From: Bryobacterales bacterium
GTDB lineage: Bacteria; Acidobacteriota; Terriglobia; Bryobacterales; Bryobacteraceae
Direction: 5' to 3'
Assembly (NCBI GenBank): GCA_020847975.1
Contig: JADLBD010000211.1
Location: 35,019-99,018 of the forward strand
Length of the DNA: 64,000 nucleotides
Part shown: piece after piece, positions 35,271 to 43,164 of the stretch
Layout of the letters: each line of letters starts with the position of its first letter
How positions within the stretch are numbered: the first letter of the stretch is position 1
Translations under genes and position numbers: made by a program
The notes under the pieces: generated by a model
Seen by the model: the letters and a program-made list of their open reading frames with translations, nothing else
What the model was told of the DNA's origin: nothing
Database searches by the model: none

Positions 35271-35792
35271 TCACTCCACAATCCGGATCGCCGTAGTGTG
35301 GCGATCCGCGAAGTGACCCGCAAGGTAGCCCACGCCAGCGCCGCCGATTGCCCCGGCAACGATGCCTATCGCGGCTCCGTCGGAAATAATAAAGCCGTGC
35401 GGATCGACCCGCCCTCCGATAGCCCCTCCAAGCGCACCCCCGCCGGCGAATCCAGCTATCGTGCCGATCACGCGCCATTTCCAGCCACGCCGCGACACTT
35501 GCAGGTTGGTGAACAAAGATCGAGGGACATCCACAGGGCCGTGATATTGGGCCGGCGGCGATGCCTTCTCCACCCGCATCACCAACGCAGTGGGTTTGAC
35601 CGATATGACTTTGCCTTGAACGGTGACGCCGTCCGTCAGTACAGCCGTCACACGTCTGGATGTGACGTGCGGGCCCAATCCCGTCCAGTTGACCTCTAAC
35701 TGCCGGTCGGCGGCTGCCGCCTCAGGATGCAGAAACGGCATCACCGAAAACACTGCGATCGCACTTCGCAGGAAAAAACCAGTCCATTCCAT
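35271..35792 (-). CDS. Exported protein with a glycine-zipper segment
   Basis: About 173 residues. The ATG at 35792 is chosen because GGAGGGA precedes it at good spacing and it opens a signal peptide (MEWTGFFLRSAIAVFSVMPF); an upstream ATG at 35873 would add 27 polar residues. Residues 60-110 look like a small beta domain (VTAVLTDGVTVQGKVISVKP). The last 60 residues contain two Gly-rich membrane-like stretches (GFAGGGALGGAIGG; GIVAGAIGGAGVGYLAGHFA) typical of glycine-zipper envelope proteins. Followed by the TIGR03437-like gene on the same strand. Function unknown. Confidence 0.75.
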   Translation of the reverse strand: MEWTGFFLRSAIAVFSVMPFLHPEAAAADRQLEVNWTGLGPHVTSRRVTAVLTDGVTVQGKVISVKPTALVMRVEKASPPAQYHGPVDVPRSLFTNLQVSRRGWKWRVIGTIAGFAGGGALGGAIGGRVDPHGFIISDGAAIGIVAGAIGGAGVGYLAGHFADRHTTAIRIVE

Positions 35793-36460
35793 CGGGCTAT
35801 CCCTCCAGACTTTGGGGTCATCCCTACTAGAGTCGGTCTTTTCCTCGGCGTCGGGCCTGTTAGTCAGTAGCAACCTGCAAGTGAAAACGGCCCTCGTCCG
35901 TCTCCCATTCCATGCTTGAATCGGCGTTAGGCCTATTTCTGCGTGCCCGGTTCTCCTGGAATCACCTTCATATTACGGCGGCTCATTGCTGTTGTAAAGT
36001 CAAAAAACACCTACGCCAAGGCCAAAAGAGAAAAGGCAAACCAGACATGTTTCGCCTTCGGGCAATGGACAAAGTCCGTTTTCGGAATACACCCGGAGAA
36101 CCAGTATTGCTCCGGCCCAGTGTCAGAAGGGCCGGAATCTTTGCCGGTCCGTGTTCCGCATCAGTATTTCTTGCCTCTGCTTGTTTGGGCCGCAGGATTC
36201 GTGAGCGCGCCCTTCTCCTGCCCGCTGATGACGTGAATTGCTCAGGGATGGTTTCCTCAAACCGGATTCGGATCATTCTTATCGATCCGGATTCTCGCTT
36301 CCATTTTTCCGCTTTGTCAAGGCGCAACAATTGCACAACAAATGCAAATAGAAATGCGTCAGGGATGATTCCGCCTGAAAACACTCATCCTCTGCGCAGT
36401 CCGCCTTCGAGAGGTTCTCCCCGGTTGACAGGAGCGGCGCTCTTCGCACCCTAATGAAGG
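35793..36460. other. 668-bp intergenic region with no recognisable gene
   Basis: Several short frames exist on both strands, but none has a signal peptide, conserved motif or convincing ribosome-binding site. It holds one clear hairpin (36111-36136). It should also contain the promoter of the minus-strand exported pair. No tRNA or known riboswitch pattern was seen. Confidence 0.5.
36111..36136. repeat. Perfect 8-bp inverted repeat (hairpin) in the large intergenic region
   Basis: TCCGGCCC and GGGCCGGA are separated by the ten bases AGTGTCAGAA. It is followed on the plus strand by ATCTTT. No gene ends just upstream on either strand, so it may belong to an unrecognised RNA or be a leftover terminator. 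Confidence 0.45.
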
Positions 36461-37612
36461 TTGCCCTCCATCTCGCCGGCCCGCCGCACCGCCTTCGATG
36501 TCCTCCTTCGCGTCCACTCCGGCGCCTGGGCCTCCGACCTCCTCCGCGCCGCCTCCGCACCCCTCCACTCCCGCGACGCCGGTCTCGCCTCCGAGATCGT
36601 CTTCGGAACCCTCCGCTACCAGGCCCAACTCGACCACCTCATCGACCTCCGCACTCCCAAAGCCCGCCTTGACCCCGAAGTCCGCATCGCCCTCCGCATC
36701 GGCTTCTACCAACTCCTCCACCTTACCCGCGTCCCTCCGCACGCCGTCGTCGTCGAAAGTGTCGAACTCGTCAAACGTGCCCGCAAGCGTTCCGCCGCCG
36801 GCCTGGTCAACGCCGTCCTCCGCAAGCCGCTTCCCCCCTCCATCGAGTGGCCCGATGAGGCCACCCGTCTCTCCATCCCCTCCTGGCTCCACACCCGCTG
36901 GCAAACACAATATGGCGAGGAAAAGACGAAAATCATCGCTGCCGCCGCCCTCTCCCCACCCGATACTTACCTCCGATTCGACACTTTCGACATCCCTCCC
37001 TCCCTTCGAGTCGAACCCACTGAGGTCCCGGGTTGCTTCCGCCTCCTCTCGGGCGACCCCGCAGGCTTCCGCCGGCAGGACATCGGCTCGCAATGGGTGG
37101 TCACCTTACTCGATCTCCACCCCGGCCTCACTTTCCTCGACCTCTGCTCCGCCCCCGGCAACAAGACCGCCCATGCCCTCGAATTCGGAGTCCGCGCCAT
37201 CGCTTCTGACCTCCACCTCCACCGCCTCCGTTCCCACCCAAACCCACGCTGCCCGCTTGTCTGCCTCGATGCCACCCGCCCTCTCCCCTTCCGCCGCGTC
37301 TTCGATCGAATCCTCGTCGACGCTTCCTGCTCCGGCACCGGCACCCTCTCCCGCAACCCCGAAATCAAATGGCGCCTCACCCCCGAGGATCTCCCCCATC
37401 TCCACCGCCGCCAGACTCTCATCCTCCGCAATGCCCTCGATTGCCTTGCCCCCGGCGGCCTGCTCGTCTACTCCACCTGTTCCCTCGAACGCGAGGAAAA
37501 CGAAGATGTCCTAAACGAAGTCCTGGGCTCCATTCCCGCCCAAACCCACCACCGCTTCCCCGGCCTTCAACCCGGAGATGGCTTTTTCGCCGCTGTGATA
37601 CGATCGGATTAG
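36461..37612 (+). CDS. rsmB: RsmB-like 16S rRNA m5C967 methyltransferase
   Basis: Residues 1-120 form a NusB-like RNA-binding domain (RRTAFDVLLRVHSGAWASDL; VFGTLRYQAQLDHLIDLRTP; PHAVVVESVELVKRA; AAGLVNAVLRK). Residues 195-383 are the methyltransferase with FLDLCSAPGNKTAHALEFGV, the catalytic-region DASCSGTGTLSRNPEIKWRL and the second cysteine in LVYSTCSLEREENEDVL. Length 383 is shorter than E. coli RsmB (429). The only in-frame start near the conserved N-terminus is a TTG at 36461, since a TGA stop precedes it at 36455. Coding-strand composition is very C-rich and G-poor. Confidence 0.85.
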   Translation: MPSISPARRTAFDVLLRVHSGAWASDLLRAASAPLHSRDAGLASEIVFGTLRYQAQLDHLIDLRTPKARLDPEVRIALRIGFYQLLHLTRVPPHAVVVESVELVKRARKRSAAGLVNAVLRKPLPPSIEWPDEATRLSIPSWLHTRWQTQYGEEKTKIIAAAALSPPDTYLRFDTFDIPPSLRVEPTEVPGCFRLLSGDPAGFRRQDIGSQWVVTLLDLHPGLTFLDLCSAPGNKTAHALEFGVRAIASDLHLHRLRSHPNPRCPLVCLDATRPLPFRRVFDRILVDASCSGTGTLSRNPEIKWRLTPEDLPHLHRRQTLILRNALDCLAPGGLLVYSTCSLEREENEDVLNEVLGSIPAQTHHRFPGLQPGDGFFAAVIRSD

Positions 37613-37640
37613 CGCTGCTGGCGCAAGGTGCTGGCCTTCC

Positions 37641-38315
37641 ATGGTGGAGATCCTTCCTTCCATCCTTGCTGCTGATTTTGCGCGTCTGGGAGAAGAAATC
37701 GCCCGCGTCGAACGCGGGGGCGCCTCGATGCTTCACCTCGACGTGATGGACGGCCATTTTGTCCCCAATCTGACCATCGGTCCTCCCGTGGTCAAGTCCA
37801 TCCGCAAGATCACCAAGGCTATCCTCGATGTCCACCTCATGATCGCGGACCCGGACCGCTACGCCCCCATCTTCATCGAAGCGGGCGCCGATTGCGTCTC
37901 CGTCCACCAGGAAGCCTGCCACCACCTCGATAGCACCCTTCGCATGATCCAGAGCGAAGGAGCCCAGGCCGGAGTCGTCATCAACCCCGCCACCCCCCTC
38001 TCCACCCTCGACGAGGTTCTCGATCTGGCAGACTATGTGCTAATCATGAGTGTCAACCCCGGTTTCGGCGGCCAGCAATTCCTGCCCAATTCCCTCAGGA
38101 AGGTGCGCGCCCTCGATGCCCGGCGCAGGCAAATGAACTTGAACTTCCACATCGAGATCGACGGCGGTATTACCATGGACAATGTCTCCGATGCCGTCCG
38201 CGCCGGGTGTGACTGGATCGTTGCCGGAACCACCATCTTCCACAGTGAAGATCCGGCCACAGCCGTGCGCCAGATGCAACATCTCGCCCGGGAGGCCACC
38301 GCCATCCGTGCTTGA
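37641..38315 (+). CDS. rpe: Ribulose-phosphate 3-epimerase
   Basis: Interconverts ribulose-5-phosphate and xylulose-5-phosphate in the pentose phosphate pathway. It is a TIM barrel of 224 residues with the full signature set: ILPSILAADFARLGEEI, LHLDVMDGHFVPNLTIGP, LDVHLMI, MSVNPGFGGQQF, the catalytic Asp in IEIDGGITMDN and VAGTTIFHSEDP. The ATG at 37641 begins right at the conserved N-terminus. It follows the RsmB-like gene by 28 bp and is followed by bamD after 60 bp, suggesting a housekeeping transcript. Confidence 0.97.
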   Translation: MVEILPSILAADFARLGEEIARVERGGASMLHLDVMDGHFVPNLTIGPPVVKSIRKITKAILDVHLMIADPDRYAPIFIEAGADCVSVHQEACHHLDSTLRMIQSEGAQAGVVINPATPLSTLDEVLDLADYVLIMSVNPGFGGQQFLPNSLRKVRALDARRRQMNLNFHIEIDGGITMDNVSDAVRAGCDWIVAGTTIFHSEDPATAVRQMQHLAREATAIRA

Positions 38316-38375
38316 ATAGGATATGCCCCAACCGGGGCTCAGCCTGTGAGTGAGGTATGAAAAAGGTATTGTGCT

Positions 38376-39632
38376 ATGCAGCTTTCTAAGCGAGTTTGGT
38401 TCCTGCGTATCTTGGCCGTGGCCCTTTGTCTGGGCATACTGGCTTCCTGTGGTTTCCGCCGCAAGAAGTATGAGAACCCCATCACCAAGGACACCCAGCA
38501 GCCCGATAAGGTCCTCTTCGACAAGGCGGTCAAGGACCTCGAGCGCAATCGCTTCGAGGTGGCTCGCCTCACCCTCCAGACTCTCATCAATACCTACGAC
38601 ACCAGCGAATATCTCGCCAAGGCGAAGCTCGCCATCGCCGATAGCTGGTTCCGCGAAGGCGGAGCCCACGGCCTGGCCCAGGCCGAAGCCGAATACAAAG
38701 ACTTCATCCTCTTTTATCCCACCCTCGAAGAATCGGCCGAGGCCCAGGAAAAGGTCTGCATGATCCACTACCGCCAGATGGAAAAGCCGGACCGCGACAA
38801 CACTCATGCCCTCAAGGCCGAGGAAGAATGCCGCAACCTCCTCGTCCAGTTCCCCAACAGCAAGTACGCCCCGCAGGCCCAGCAGCTCCTCCGCAATATT
38901 CAGGAAGCCATCGCCGAAGGCGAATTCCGCGTGGGCGACTTCTATCACCATAAGGGCAGCCACCCCGCCGCCGCCAACCGCCTCCAGTCCCTCGTCGATC
39001 AGTACCCGCTCTACAGCGGAGCCGACGAAGCCCTCTGGACCCTCGGCGATTCCTACTCCAAAATGGGCCCCCGCTTCCGCGACAAAACCGGCCAGGCCTA
39101 CGCCCGCATCGTCAAGGATTACCCTCTCAGCTCCTACGCCGATCAGGCCAAGGAAAAGCTCAAGGAAATGGAGATGGAAATCCCCGAGCCCGATCCCGTC
39201 GCCCTTGCCCGCATGAAGTACGAAGAGGAAAACCGCACGACGATGAGCCTCAAAAAGAGGTCCTTGAGCCTGTTCTCCAAGAGTCCTGATGTCTCTCATG
39301 CCGCCAAGTCCGGCACTCCCGCCATGGAGCGCTCTCAGCCCACCATCCCCGCCAGCGTGCCTGTCCCGGCCGCCGCCGGAGCCGGCGTCACCGACGTGAG
39401 CGTCTCCACCGTCAACGACTCCAGCACCCTCGACTCCAAACCCGACGCCCGCGCCAATCCTCCCAAGCCCGAGGATTCCAGTTCACCCAACGGCCAGCCG
39501 GCTTCCACCTCCTCTTCCACCCCTGCTGCCCAGCCTGCGCAGGCCGCTGACGATACCCCGAAGAACAAAGCCTATCAGCCTGTGAAGCAGAAGGAAAAGA
39601 AGAAAAAGAATAAGAAGTCCGAAAATAAATGA
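38376..39632 (+). CDS. bamD: Outer-membrane assembly lipoprotein BamD with long Lys-rich tail
   Basis: The N-terminus has a lipoprotein signal ending in LGILASC. Residues 40-265 form TPR-like repeats typical of BamD/YfiO (KVLFDKAVKDLERNRFEVAR; YLAKAKLAIADSWFREGG; EAEYKDFILFYPTLEESAEA; EALWTLGDSYSKMGPRFRDK). BamD is part of the complex that inserts beta-barrels such as TonB-dependent receptors. The C-terminal 130 residues are low-complexity (Pro/Ser/Ala-rich) and end in a run of lysines, absent from the E. coli protein of about 245 residues. Its stop overlaps the next gene's start by 4 bp. Confidence 0.85.
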   Translation: MQLSKRVWFLRILAVALCLGILASCGFRRKKYENPITKDTQQPDKVLFDKAVKDLERNRFEVARLTLQTLINTYDTSEYLAKAKLAIADSWFREGGAHGLAQAEAEYKDFILFYPTLEESAEAQEKVCMIHYRQMEKPDRDNTHALKAEEECRNLLVQFPNSKYAPQAQQLLRNIQEAIAEGEFRVGDFYHHKGSHPAAANRLQSLVDQYPLYSGADEALWTLGDSYSKMGPRFRDKTGQAYARIVKDYPLSSYADQAKEKLKEMEMEIPEPDPVALARMKYEEENRTTMSLKKRSLSLFSKSPDVSHAAKSGTPAMERSQPTIPASVPVPAAAGAGVTDVSVSTVNDSSTLDSKPDARANPPKPEDSSSPNGQPASTSSSTPAAQPAQAADDTPKNKAYQPVKQKEKKKKNKKSENK

Positions 39633-40168
39633 GCCGCGTCCTGCTCGCCGATGACAGCCCTCACGCGCAGAGGATGGGAGAGCGCATTCTGCGCGACGAG
39701 GGCTTCGAGGTCGTCTCCGTCACCGACGGCGAGACGGCGTTGGTCCGCCTCTTGGATGTCGATCCCGACGTTATCGTCGCCGATGCCTTCCTCCCCCGCC
39801 GCTCCGGCTTCGACATCTGCCGCGAGGTGAAGGCCAATCCGAACCTCCGCCACGTCCGCATCGTCCTTACCGCCGGTGTCCTCGAACCCGTCGATGAGGC
39901 CGAAGCCGCCCGCGCCGGGAGCGATGCCTTCCTCAAGAAGCCCTTCGAAGCTTCCCTCATGCTTGATACCCTCAAGCCCCTTCTCGAGGCCGCCCGCCAG
40001 GCCCGCGACTTCGCCGCCGTCGTTCACGAGGAAGAGGACGCCGCCCTCGAACCCCTCGAAGTCGACGAGGAACGCGTCCGCGCCGCCGTCACCATCGCCC
40101 TCGACACCGCCATGCCCGCCATCATCGAAGAAATCACCCGCCAGGTTGTGCGCGCCCTCAAAAAATAG
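39629..40168 (+). CDS. Single-domain response regulator with a helical C-terminal extension
   Basis: Residues 1-120 are a receiver domain: acidic pair at 8-9 (LLADDSP), phospho-accepting Asp near 52 (VIVADAFLPRRSG), Thr in VLTAG, and the conserved Lys in AFLKKPFEASL. Residues 125-179 are acidic then helical, without a DNA-binding or enzymatic output domain (ALDTAMPAIIEEITRQVVRA), resembling the tails of receivers in chemotaxis-like or gliding systems. The gene overlaps bamD by 4 bp and precedes the YajQ gene by 14 bp. No histidine kinase lies nearby. Confidence 0.88.
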   Translation: MSRVLLADDSPHAQRMGERILRDEGFEVVSVTDGETALVRLLDVDPDVIVADAFLPRRSGFDICREVKANPNLRHVRIVLTAGVLEPVDEAEAARAGSDAFLKKPFEASLMLDTLKPLLEAARQARDFAAVVHEEEDAALEPLEVDEERVRAAVTIALDTAMPAIIEEITRQVVRALKK

Positions 40169-40182
40169 ACAATAGGTAAAGC

Positions 40183-40683
40183 ATGCCCGAGAATACCTTT
40201 GACATTGTCTCCATTGTCGAGATGCCCGAAGTGGTCAACGCCATTAGCCAGGCCATGAAGGAGATCATCACCCGCTACGACCTCAAGGACTCCAAGAGTT
40301 CCATCGAGCTCAACGAAAAGGAAAAGAAGATCCTCCTCGCCAGCAAGGACGAGTTCAAACTCAAGGCCGTGGTCGAAATTCTCGAAGGTAAGCTTGCCAA
40401 GCGCAAGGTGCCGCTCAAAGCCCTCATCTACGGCACAGTCCAACCCGCCGCCGGCTCCACTGTCCGCCAGGAGATCACCCTCCAGGTAGGAATCCCCACC
40501 GAGAAGGCGAAGGAGATCATCAAGGCCATCAAGGACAGCAAGAAGAAAGTGCAGGCCTCCATTCAGGGCGACCTCGTCCGCGTCAGCGGCAAGGACCGCG
40601 ACACCTTGCAGGAGATCATCGCTCTCCTCCGCGGCAAGGACTTCGGCATCGACATGCAGTTCACCAACTACCGTTCCAATTAA
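40183..40683 (+). CDS. yajQ: YajQ family nucleotide-binding protein
   Basis: A 166-residue protein covering the whole family: FDIVSIVEMPEVVNAISQAM, ITRYDLKDSKSSIELNE, LYG-type KRKVPLKALIYGTVQPA, and the C-terminal KVQASIQGDLVRVSGKDRDT and LRGKDFGIDMQFTNYR. YajQ proteins bind nucleic acids or nucleotides, and some bind cyclic di-GMP and act as transcription cofactors; which applies here is unknown. It sits directly behind the response regulator gene. Confidence 0.95.
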   Translation: MPENTFDIVSIVEMPEVVNAISQAMKEIITRYDLKDSKSSIELNEKEKKILLASKDEFKLKAVVEILEGKLAKRKVPLKALIYGTVQPAAGSTVRQEITLQVGIPTEKAKEIIKAIKDSKKKVQASIQGDLVRVSGKDRDTLQEIIALLRGKDFGIDMQFTNYRSN

Positions 40684-40686
40684 CCC

Positions 40687-41310
40687 GTGCCGCGCCGCAT
40701 CGAAAGTCTGCTCATCGCGGGACCAGCGGGCAACCTCGAAGCACTGATCGAGGAGCCCGCGGATCATGAGCCCCAACAAGCTGCTCTCGTCTGCCACCCG
40801 CATCCGCTCTACGGCGGTACCATGCACAACAAGGTGGTCTATCGCACCGCCCGCGGGCTCCGCCGTTCCGGCCACGTCGTCCTCCGCTTCAACTTCCGCG
40901 GCGTCAACCGCAGCGAAGGCAGCCACGATAACGGGGCCGGCGAAGTGGACGATGCCCGCGCCGCCCTCGCCGTCCTCCGCCAACGTTACCCCGATTTACC
41001 CTATACCCTCGCCGGATTCAGCTTCGGCTCCCGCGTCGCCCTTCGTCTTGCACAGGATCATCCCGAAGCCCGCCGCGCCATCGCCATCGGCTTCCCCGCC
41101 CACTACCCCGGAGCCGAAGCTCTCGTTCACTCCCCCATCCCACGCATCTTCATCCACAGCCGTAACGACGCCATCTGCCCCACCGAACCCCTTCAACGCT
41201 TCGTCGCCTCCCTCCCCACCCCTACTCCGCTGCTCTGGGTCGAGGCCGAAGACCACTTCTTCACAGGCGGCCTCCCCGCGCTCGAAGACTTCGTCGCCGG
41301 CCTCGGATAA
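40687..41310 (+). CDS. Alpha/beta hydrolase, short YheT/dienelactone-hydrolase-like type
   Basis: A 207-residue hydrolase starting with GTG 3 bp after the yajQ stop. Family marks are LVCHPHPLYGGTMHNKVVYR, VLRFNFRGVNRSEGSHD, the nucleophile Ser in LAGFSFGSRVALRLA, the acid in IFIHSRNDAICP and the His in VEAEDHFFTGGL. This compact group of bacterial hydrolases lacks a lid domain; its natural substrate is not known. Confidence 0.9.
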   Translation: MPRRIESLLIAGPAGNLEALIEEPADHEPQQAALVCHPHPLYGGTMHNKVVYRTARGLRRSGHVVLRFNFRGVNRSEGSHDNGAGEVDDARAALAVLRQRYPDLPYTLAGFSFGSRVALRLAQDHPEARRAIAIGFPAHYPGAEALVHSPIPRIFIHSRNDAICPTEPLQRFVASLPTPTPLLWVEAEDHFFTGGLPALEDFVAGLG

Positions 41311-41342
41311 AGCCCCGCCCAAAACCAGCTACCATCGTATCC

Positions 41343-42827
41343 ATGGCTCTTCCTGGGACCTCCGATCAGGCGCCGCCCGCTGAGGCCGGCTTCCGCCGCC
41401 AGCTCGGCCTGCTCGACTCCACTATGATCGTCATCGGCTCCATGATCGGCTCCGGCATCTTCATCGTCTCGGCCGACATGTCCCGCCAGATCGGCAGCGC
41501 CGGCTGGCTCCTCATCGCCTGGCTGCTCACCGGCATCCTCACCGTCACCGGAGCCCTCTCCTACGGCGAACTCGCCGGCATGATGCCCCGCGCCGGAGGC
41601 CAGTATGTCTACCTCCGCGAAGCCTTCTCCCCTCTATCGGGCTTCCTCTACGGCTGGACTCTCTTCCTCGTCATCCAGACCGGCACCATCGCCGCCGTCG
41701 CCGTCGGCTTTGCCCGCTTCACCGGCGTCTTCCTCCCCATCATCTCCGAAACCACTTACCTCATCCCGCCCATCCACATCACCAGCGGCTACGCCGTCTC
41801 CCTCTCCACCGCCCAACTGCTCGGCGTCGCCGTCATCGCCTTCCTCACCTGGACCAACATGCAAGGCCTCCAGTACGGCAAGATCGTGCAGAACATCTTC
41901 ACCACCGCCAAGACCGGCGGCCTGCTTGGCCTCATCATCGCGGGCTTGCTGCTGGGCTGGAACAGCGGAGCCGTCGAGGCCAACTTCGCCAACGCCTGGC
42001 AGGCGCGCGGCGTCGACGCCATCGCCCCCGGCCTTACCGCCGCCTCCTTCTTCGGCCTCTTCCTCGCCATCTGCGTCTCCCAAACCGGATCTCTCTTCTC
42101 CGCCGATGCCTGGAACAACATCACCTTCACCGCCGGGGAGGTCATCAACCCGAAACGCAACATCCCGCTGTCGCTCGCCCTCGGCACCTCCACCGTCATC
42201 CTCCTCTACCTGCTCACCAACGTCGCCTACCTCGTCACGCTGCCCATCGAATCCATCCAGCATGCGCCCGCTGACCGCGTGGCCACCGCCACCCTCCAGC
42301 ACATCTTCCCCGGAGCCGGCACTGCCCTCATGGCCCTCGCCATCATGGTCTCCACCTTCGGCTGCATGAACGGCCTCATCCTCGCCGGAGCCCGGGCCTA
42401 TTTCGCCATGGCCCACGACGGCGTCTTCTTCCACAAGGCAGGCATCCTCAACCGCGCTCACGTCCCCGGCTGGGCTCTCGCCGCGCAAGGCGTGTGGGCC
42501 GTGCTCCTCGTGCTGCCCCGCACCCACAATCCCCAAACCGGAGCCTACGGCAACCTCTACAGCAACCTCCTCGACTACGTCATCAGCGCCGCGCTCATCT
42601 TCTACATCCTCACCATCGCCGGCATCTTCCGCCTCCGCCGGACGCGCCCCGATGCCGAGCGTCCCTACCGCGCCTTCGGCTACCCGGCCTTCCCCGCGCT
42701 CTACATCCTCGGCGCCGCCACCATCCTTCTGGTCCTGTTCATCTACCGGCCCGCCACCACCTGGCCCGGCCTCGCCATTGTCATGCTCGGCCTGCCTGTC
42801 TACTATTGGTTCCGCCGCCATGAATGA
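41343..42827 (+). CDS. APC-superfamily amino acid permease
   Basis: A 494-residue protein with about twelve membrane segments. The APC signature is present: STMIVIGSMIGSGIFIVSAD in segment 1, then ILTVTGALSYGELAGMMPRA and GQYVYLREAFSPLSGFLYGW. ITFTAGEVINPKRNIPLSLA is typical for LAT/CAT-like bacterial exchangers. It transports amino acids across the inner membrane with protons or by exchange; specificity cannot be read. The last codons overlap the start of the MmcQ/YjbR gene by 8 bp. Confidence 0.92.
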   Translation: MALPGTSDQAPPAEAGFRRQLGLLDSTMIVIGSMIGSGIFIVSADMSRQIGSAGWLLIAWLLTGILTVTGALSYGELAGMMPRAGGQYVYLREAFSPLSGFLYGWTLFLVIQTGTIAAVAVGFARFTGVFLPIISETTYLIPPIHITSGYAVSLSTAQLLGVAVIAFLTWTNMQGLQYGKIVQNIFTTAKTGGLLGLIIAGLLLGWNSGAVEANFANAWQARGVDAIAPGLTAASFFGLFLAICVSQTGSLFSADAWNNITFTAGEVINPKRNIPLSLALGTSTVILLYLLTNVAYLVTLPIESIQHAPADRVATATLQHIFPGAGTALMALAIMVSTFGCMNGLILAGARAYFAMAHDGVFFHKAGILNRAHVPGWALAAQGVWAVLLVLPRTHNPQTGAYGNLYSNLLDYVISAALIFYILTIAGIFRLRRTRPDAERPYRAFGYPAFPALYILGAATILLVLFIYRPATTWPGLAIVMLGLPVYYWFRRHE

Positions 42828-43164
42828 GGAACACATCCGTCGCGTCCGCCGCATCTGCCTCTCCCTGCCGGAGACCACGGAGAAACTCTCCCACGGCGAG
42901 CCCACCTTCTTCGTCCGCAAGAAGGTCTTCGCCATGTTCTCGAATAACCACCACAATGACGGCCACGTCGCCGTGTGGGTCCCCGCTCTGCCGGGCGTCC
43001 AGGAGATGCTCATCCATCAAACGCCCAAGACCTTCTACCGGCCGCCCTATGTCGGCGTACGCGGCTGGGTCGGCATCGAACTCGACGCTATCAGCGACGA
43101 GGACCTGGCTGTGTACCTGCACCAGGCGTGGCGGATGATTGCGGCGAAGAAGCCGCATCGATAA
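42820..43164 (+). CDS. MmcQ/YjbR family protein
   Basis: A 114-residue protein beginning MNEEHIRRVRRICLSLPETT, followed by SHGEPTFFVRKKVFAMFS and the C-terminal GVRGWVGIELDAISDEDLAV with LHQAWRMIAAKK. This is the CyaY-like fold of the MmcQ/YjbR family, suspected to bind DNA but without proven function. The ATG at 42820 overlaps the permease end. The last 74 bp also encode the C-terminus of the convergent amidohydrolase on the other strand. Confidence 0.9.
   Translation: MNEEHIRRVRRICLSLPETTEKLSHGEPTFFVRKKVFAMFSNNHHNDGHVAVWVPALPGVQEMLIHQTPKTFYRPPYVGVRGWVGIELDAISDEDLAVYLHQAWRMIAAKKPHR

Noticed and set aside
33442..35478. The longer 678-residue frame for the TIGR03437-like protein
   Set aside because: The 82 extra N-terminal residues overlap the glycine-zipper gene in a different frame and are Arg-rich. 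The strong SD and signal peptide support the ATG at 35232.
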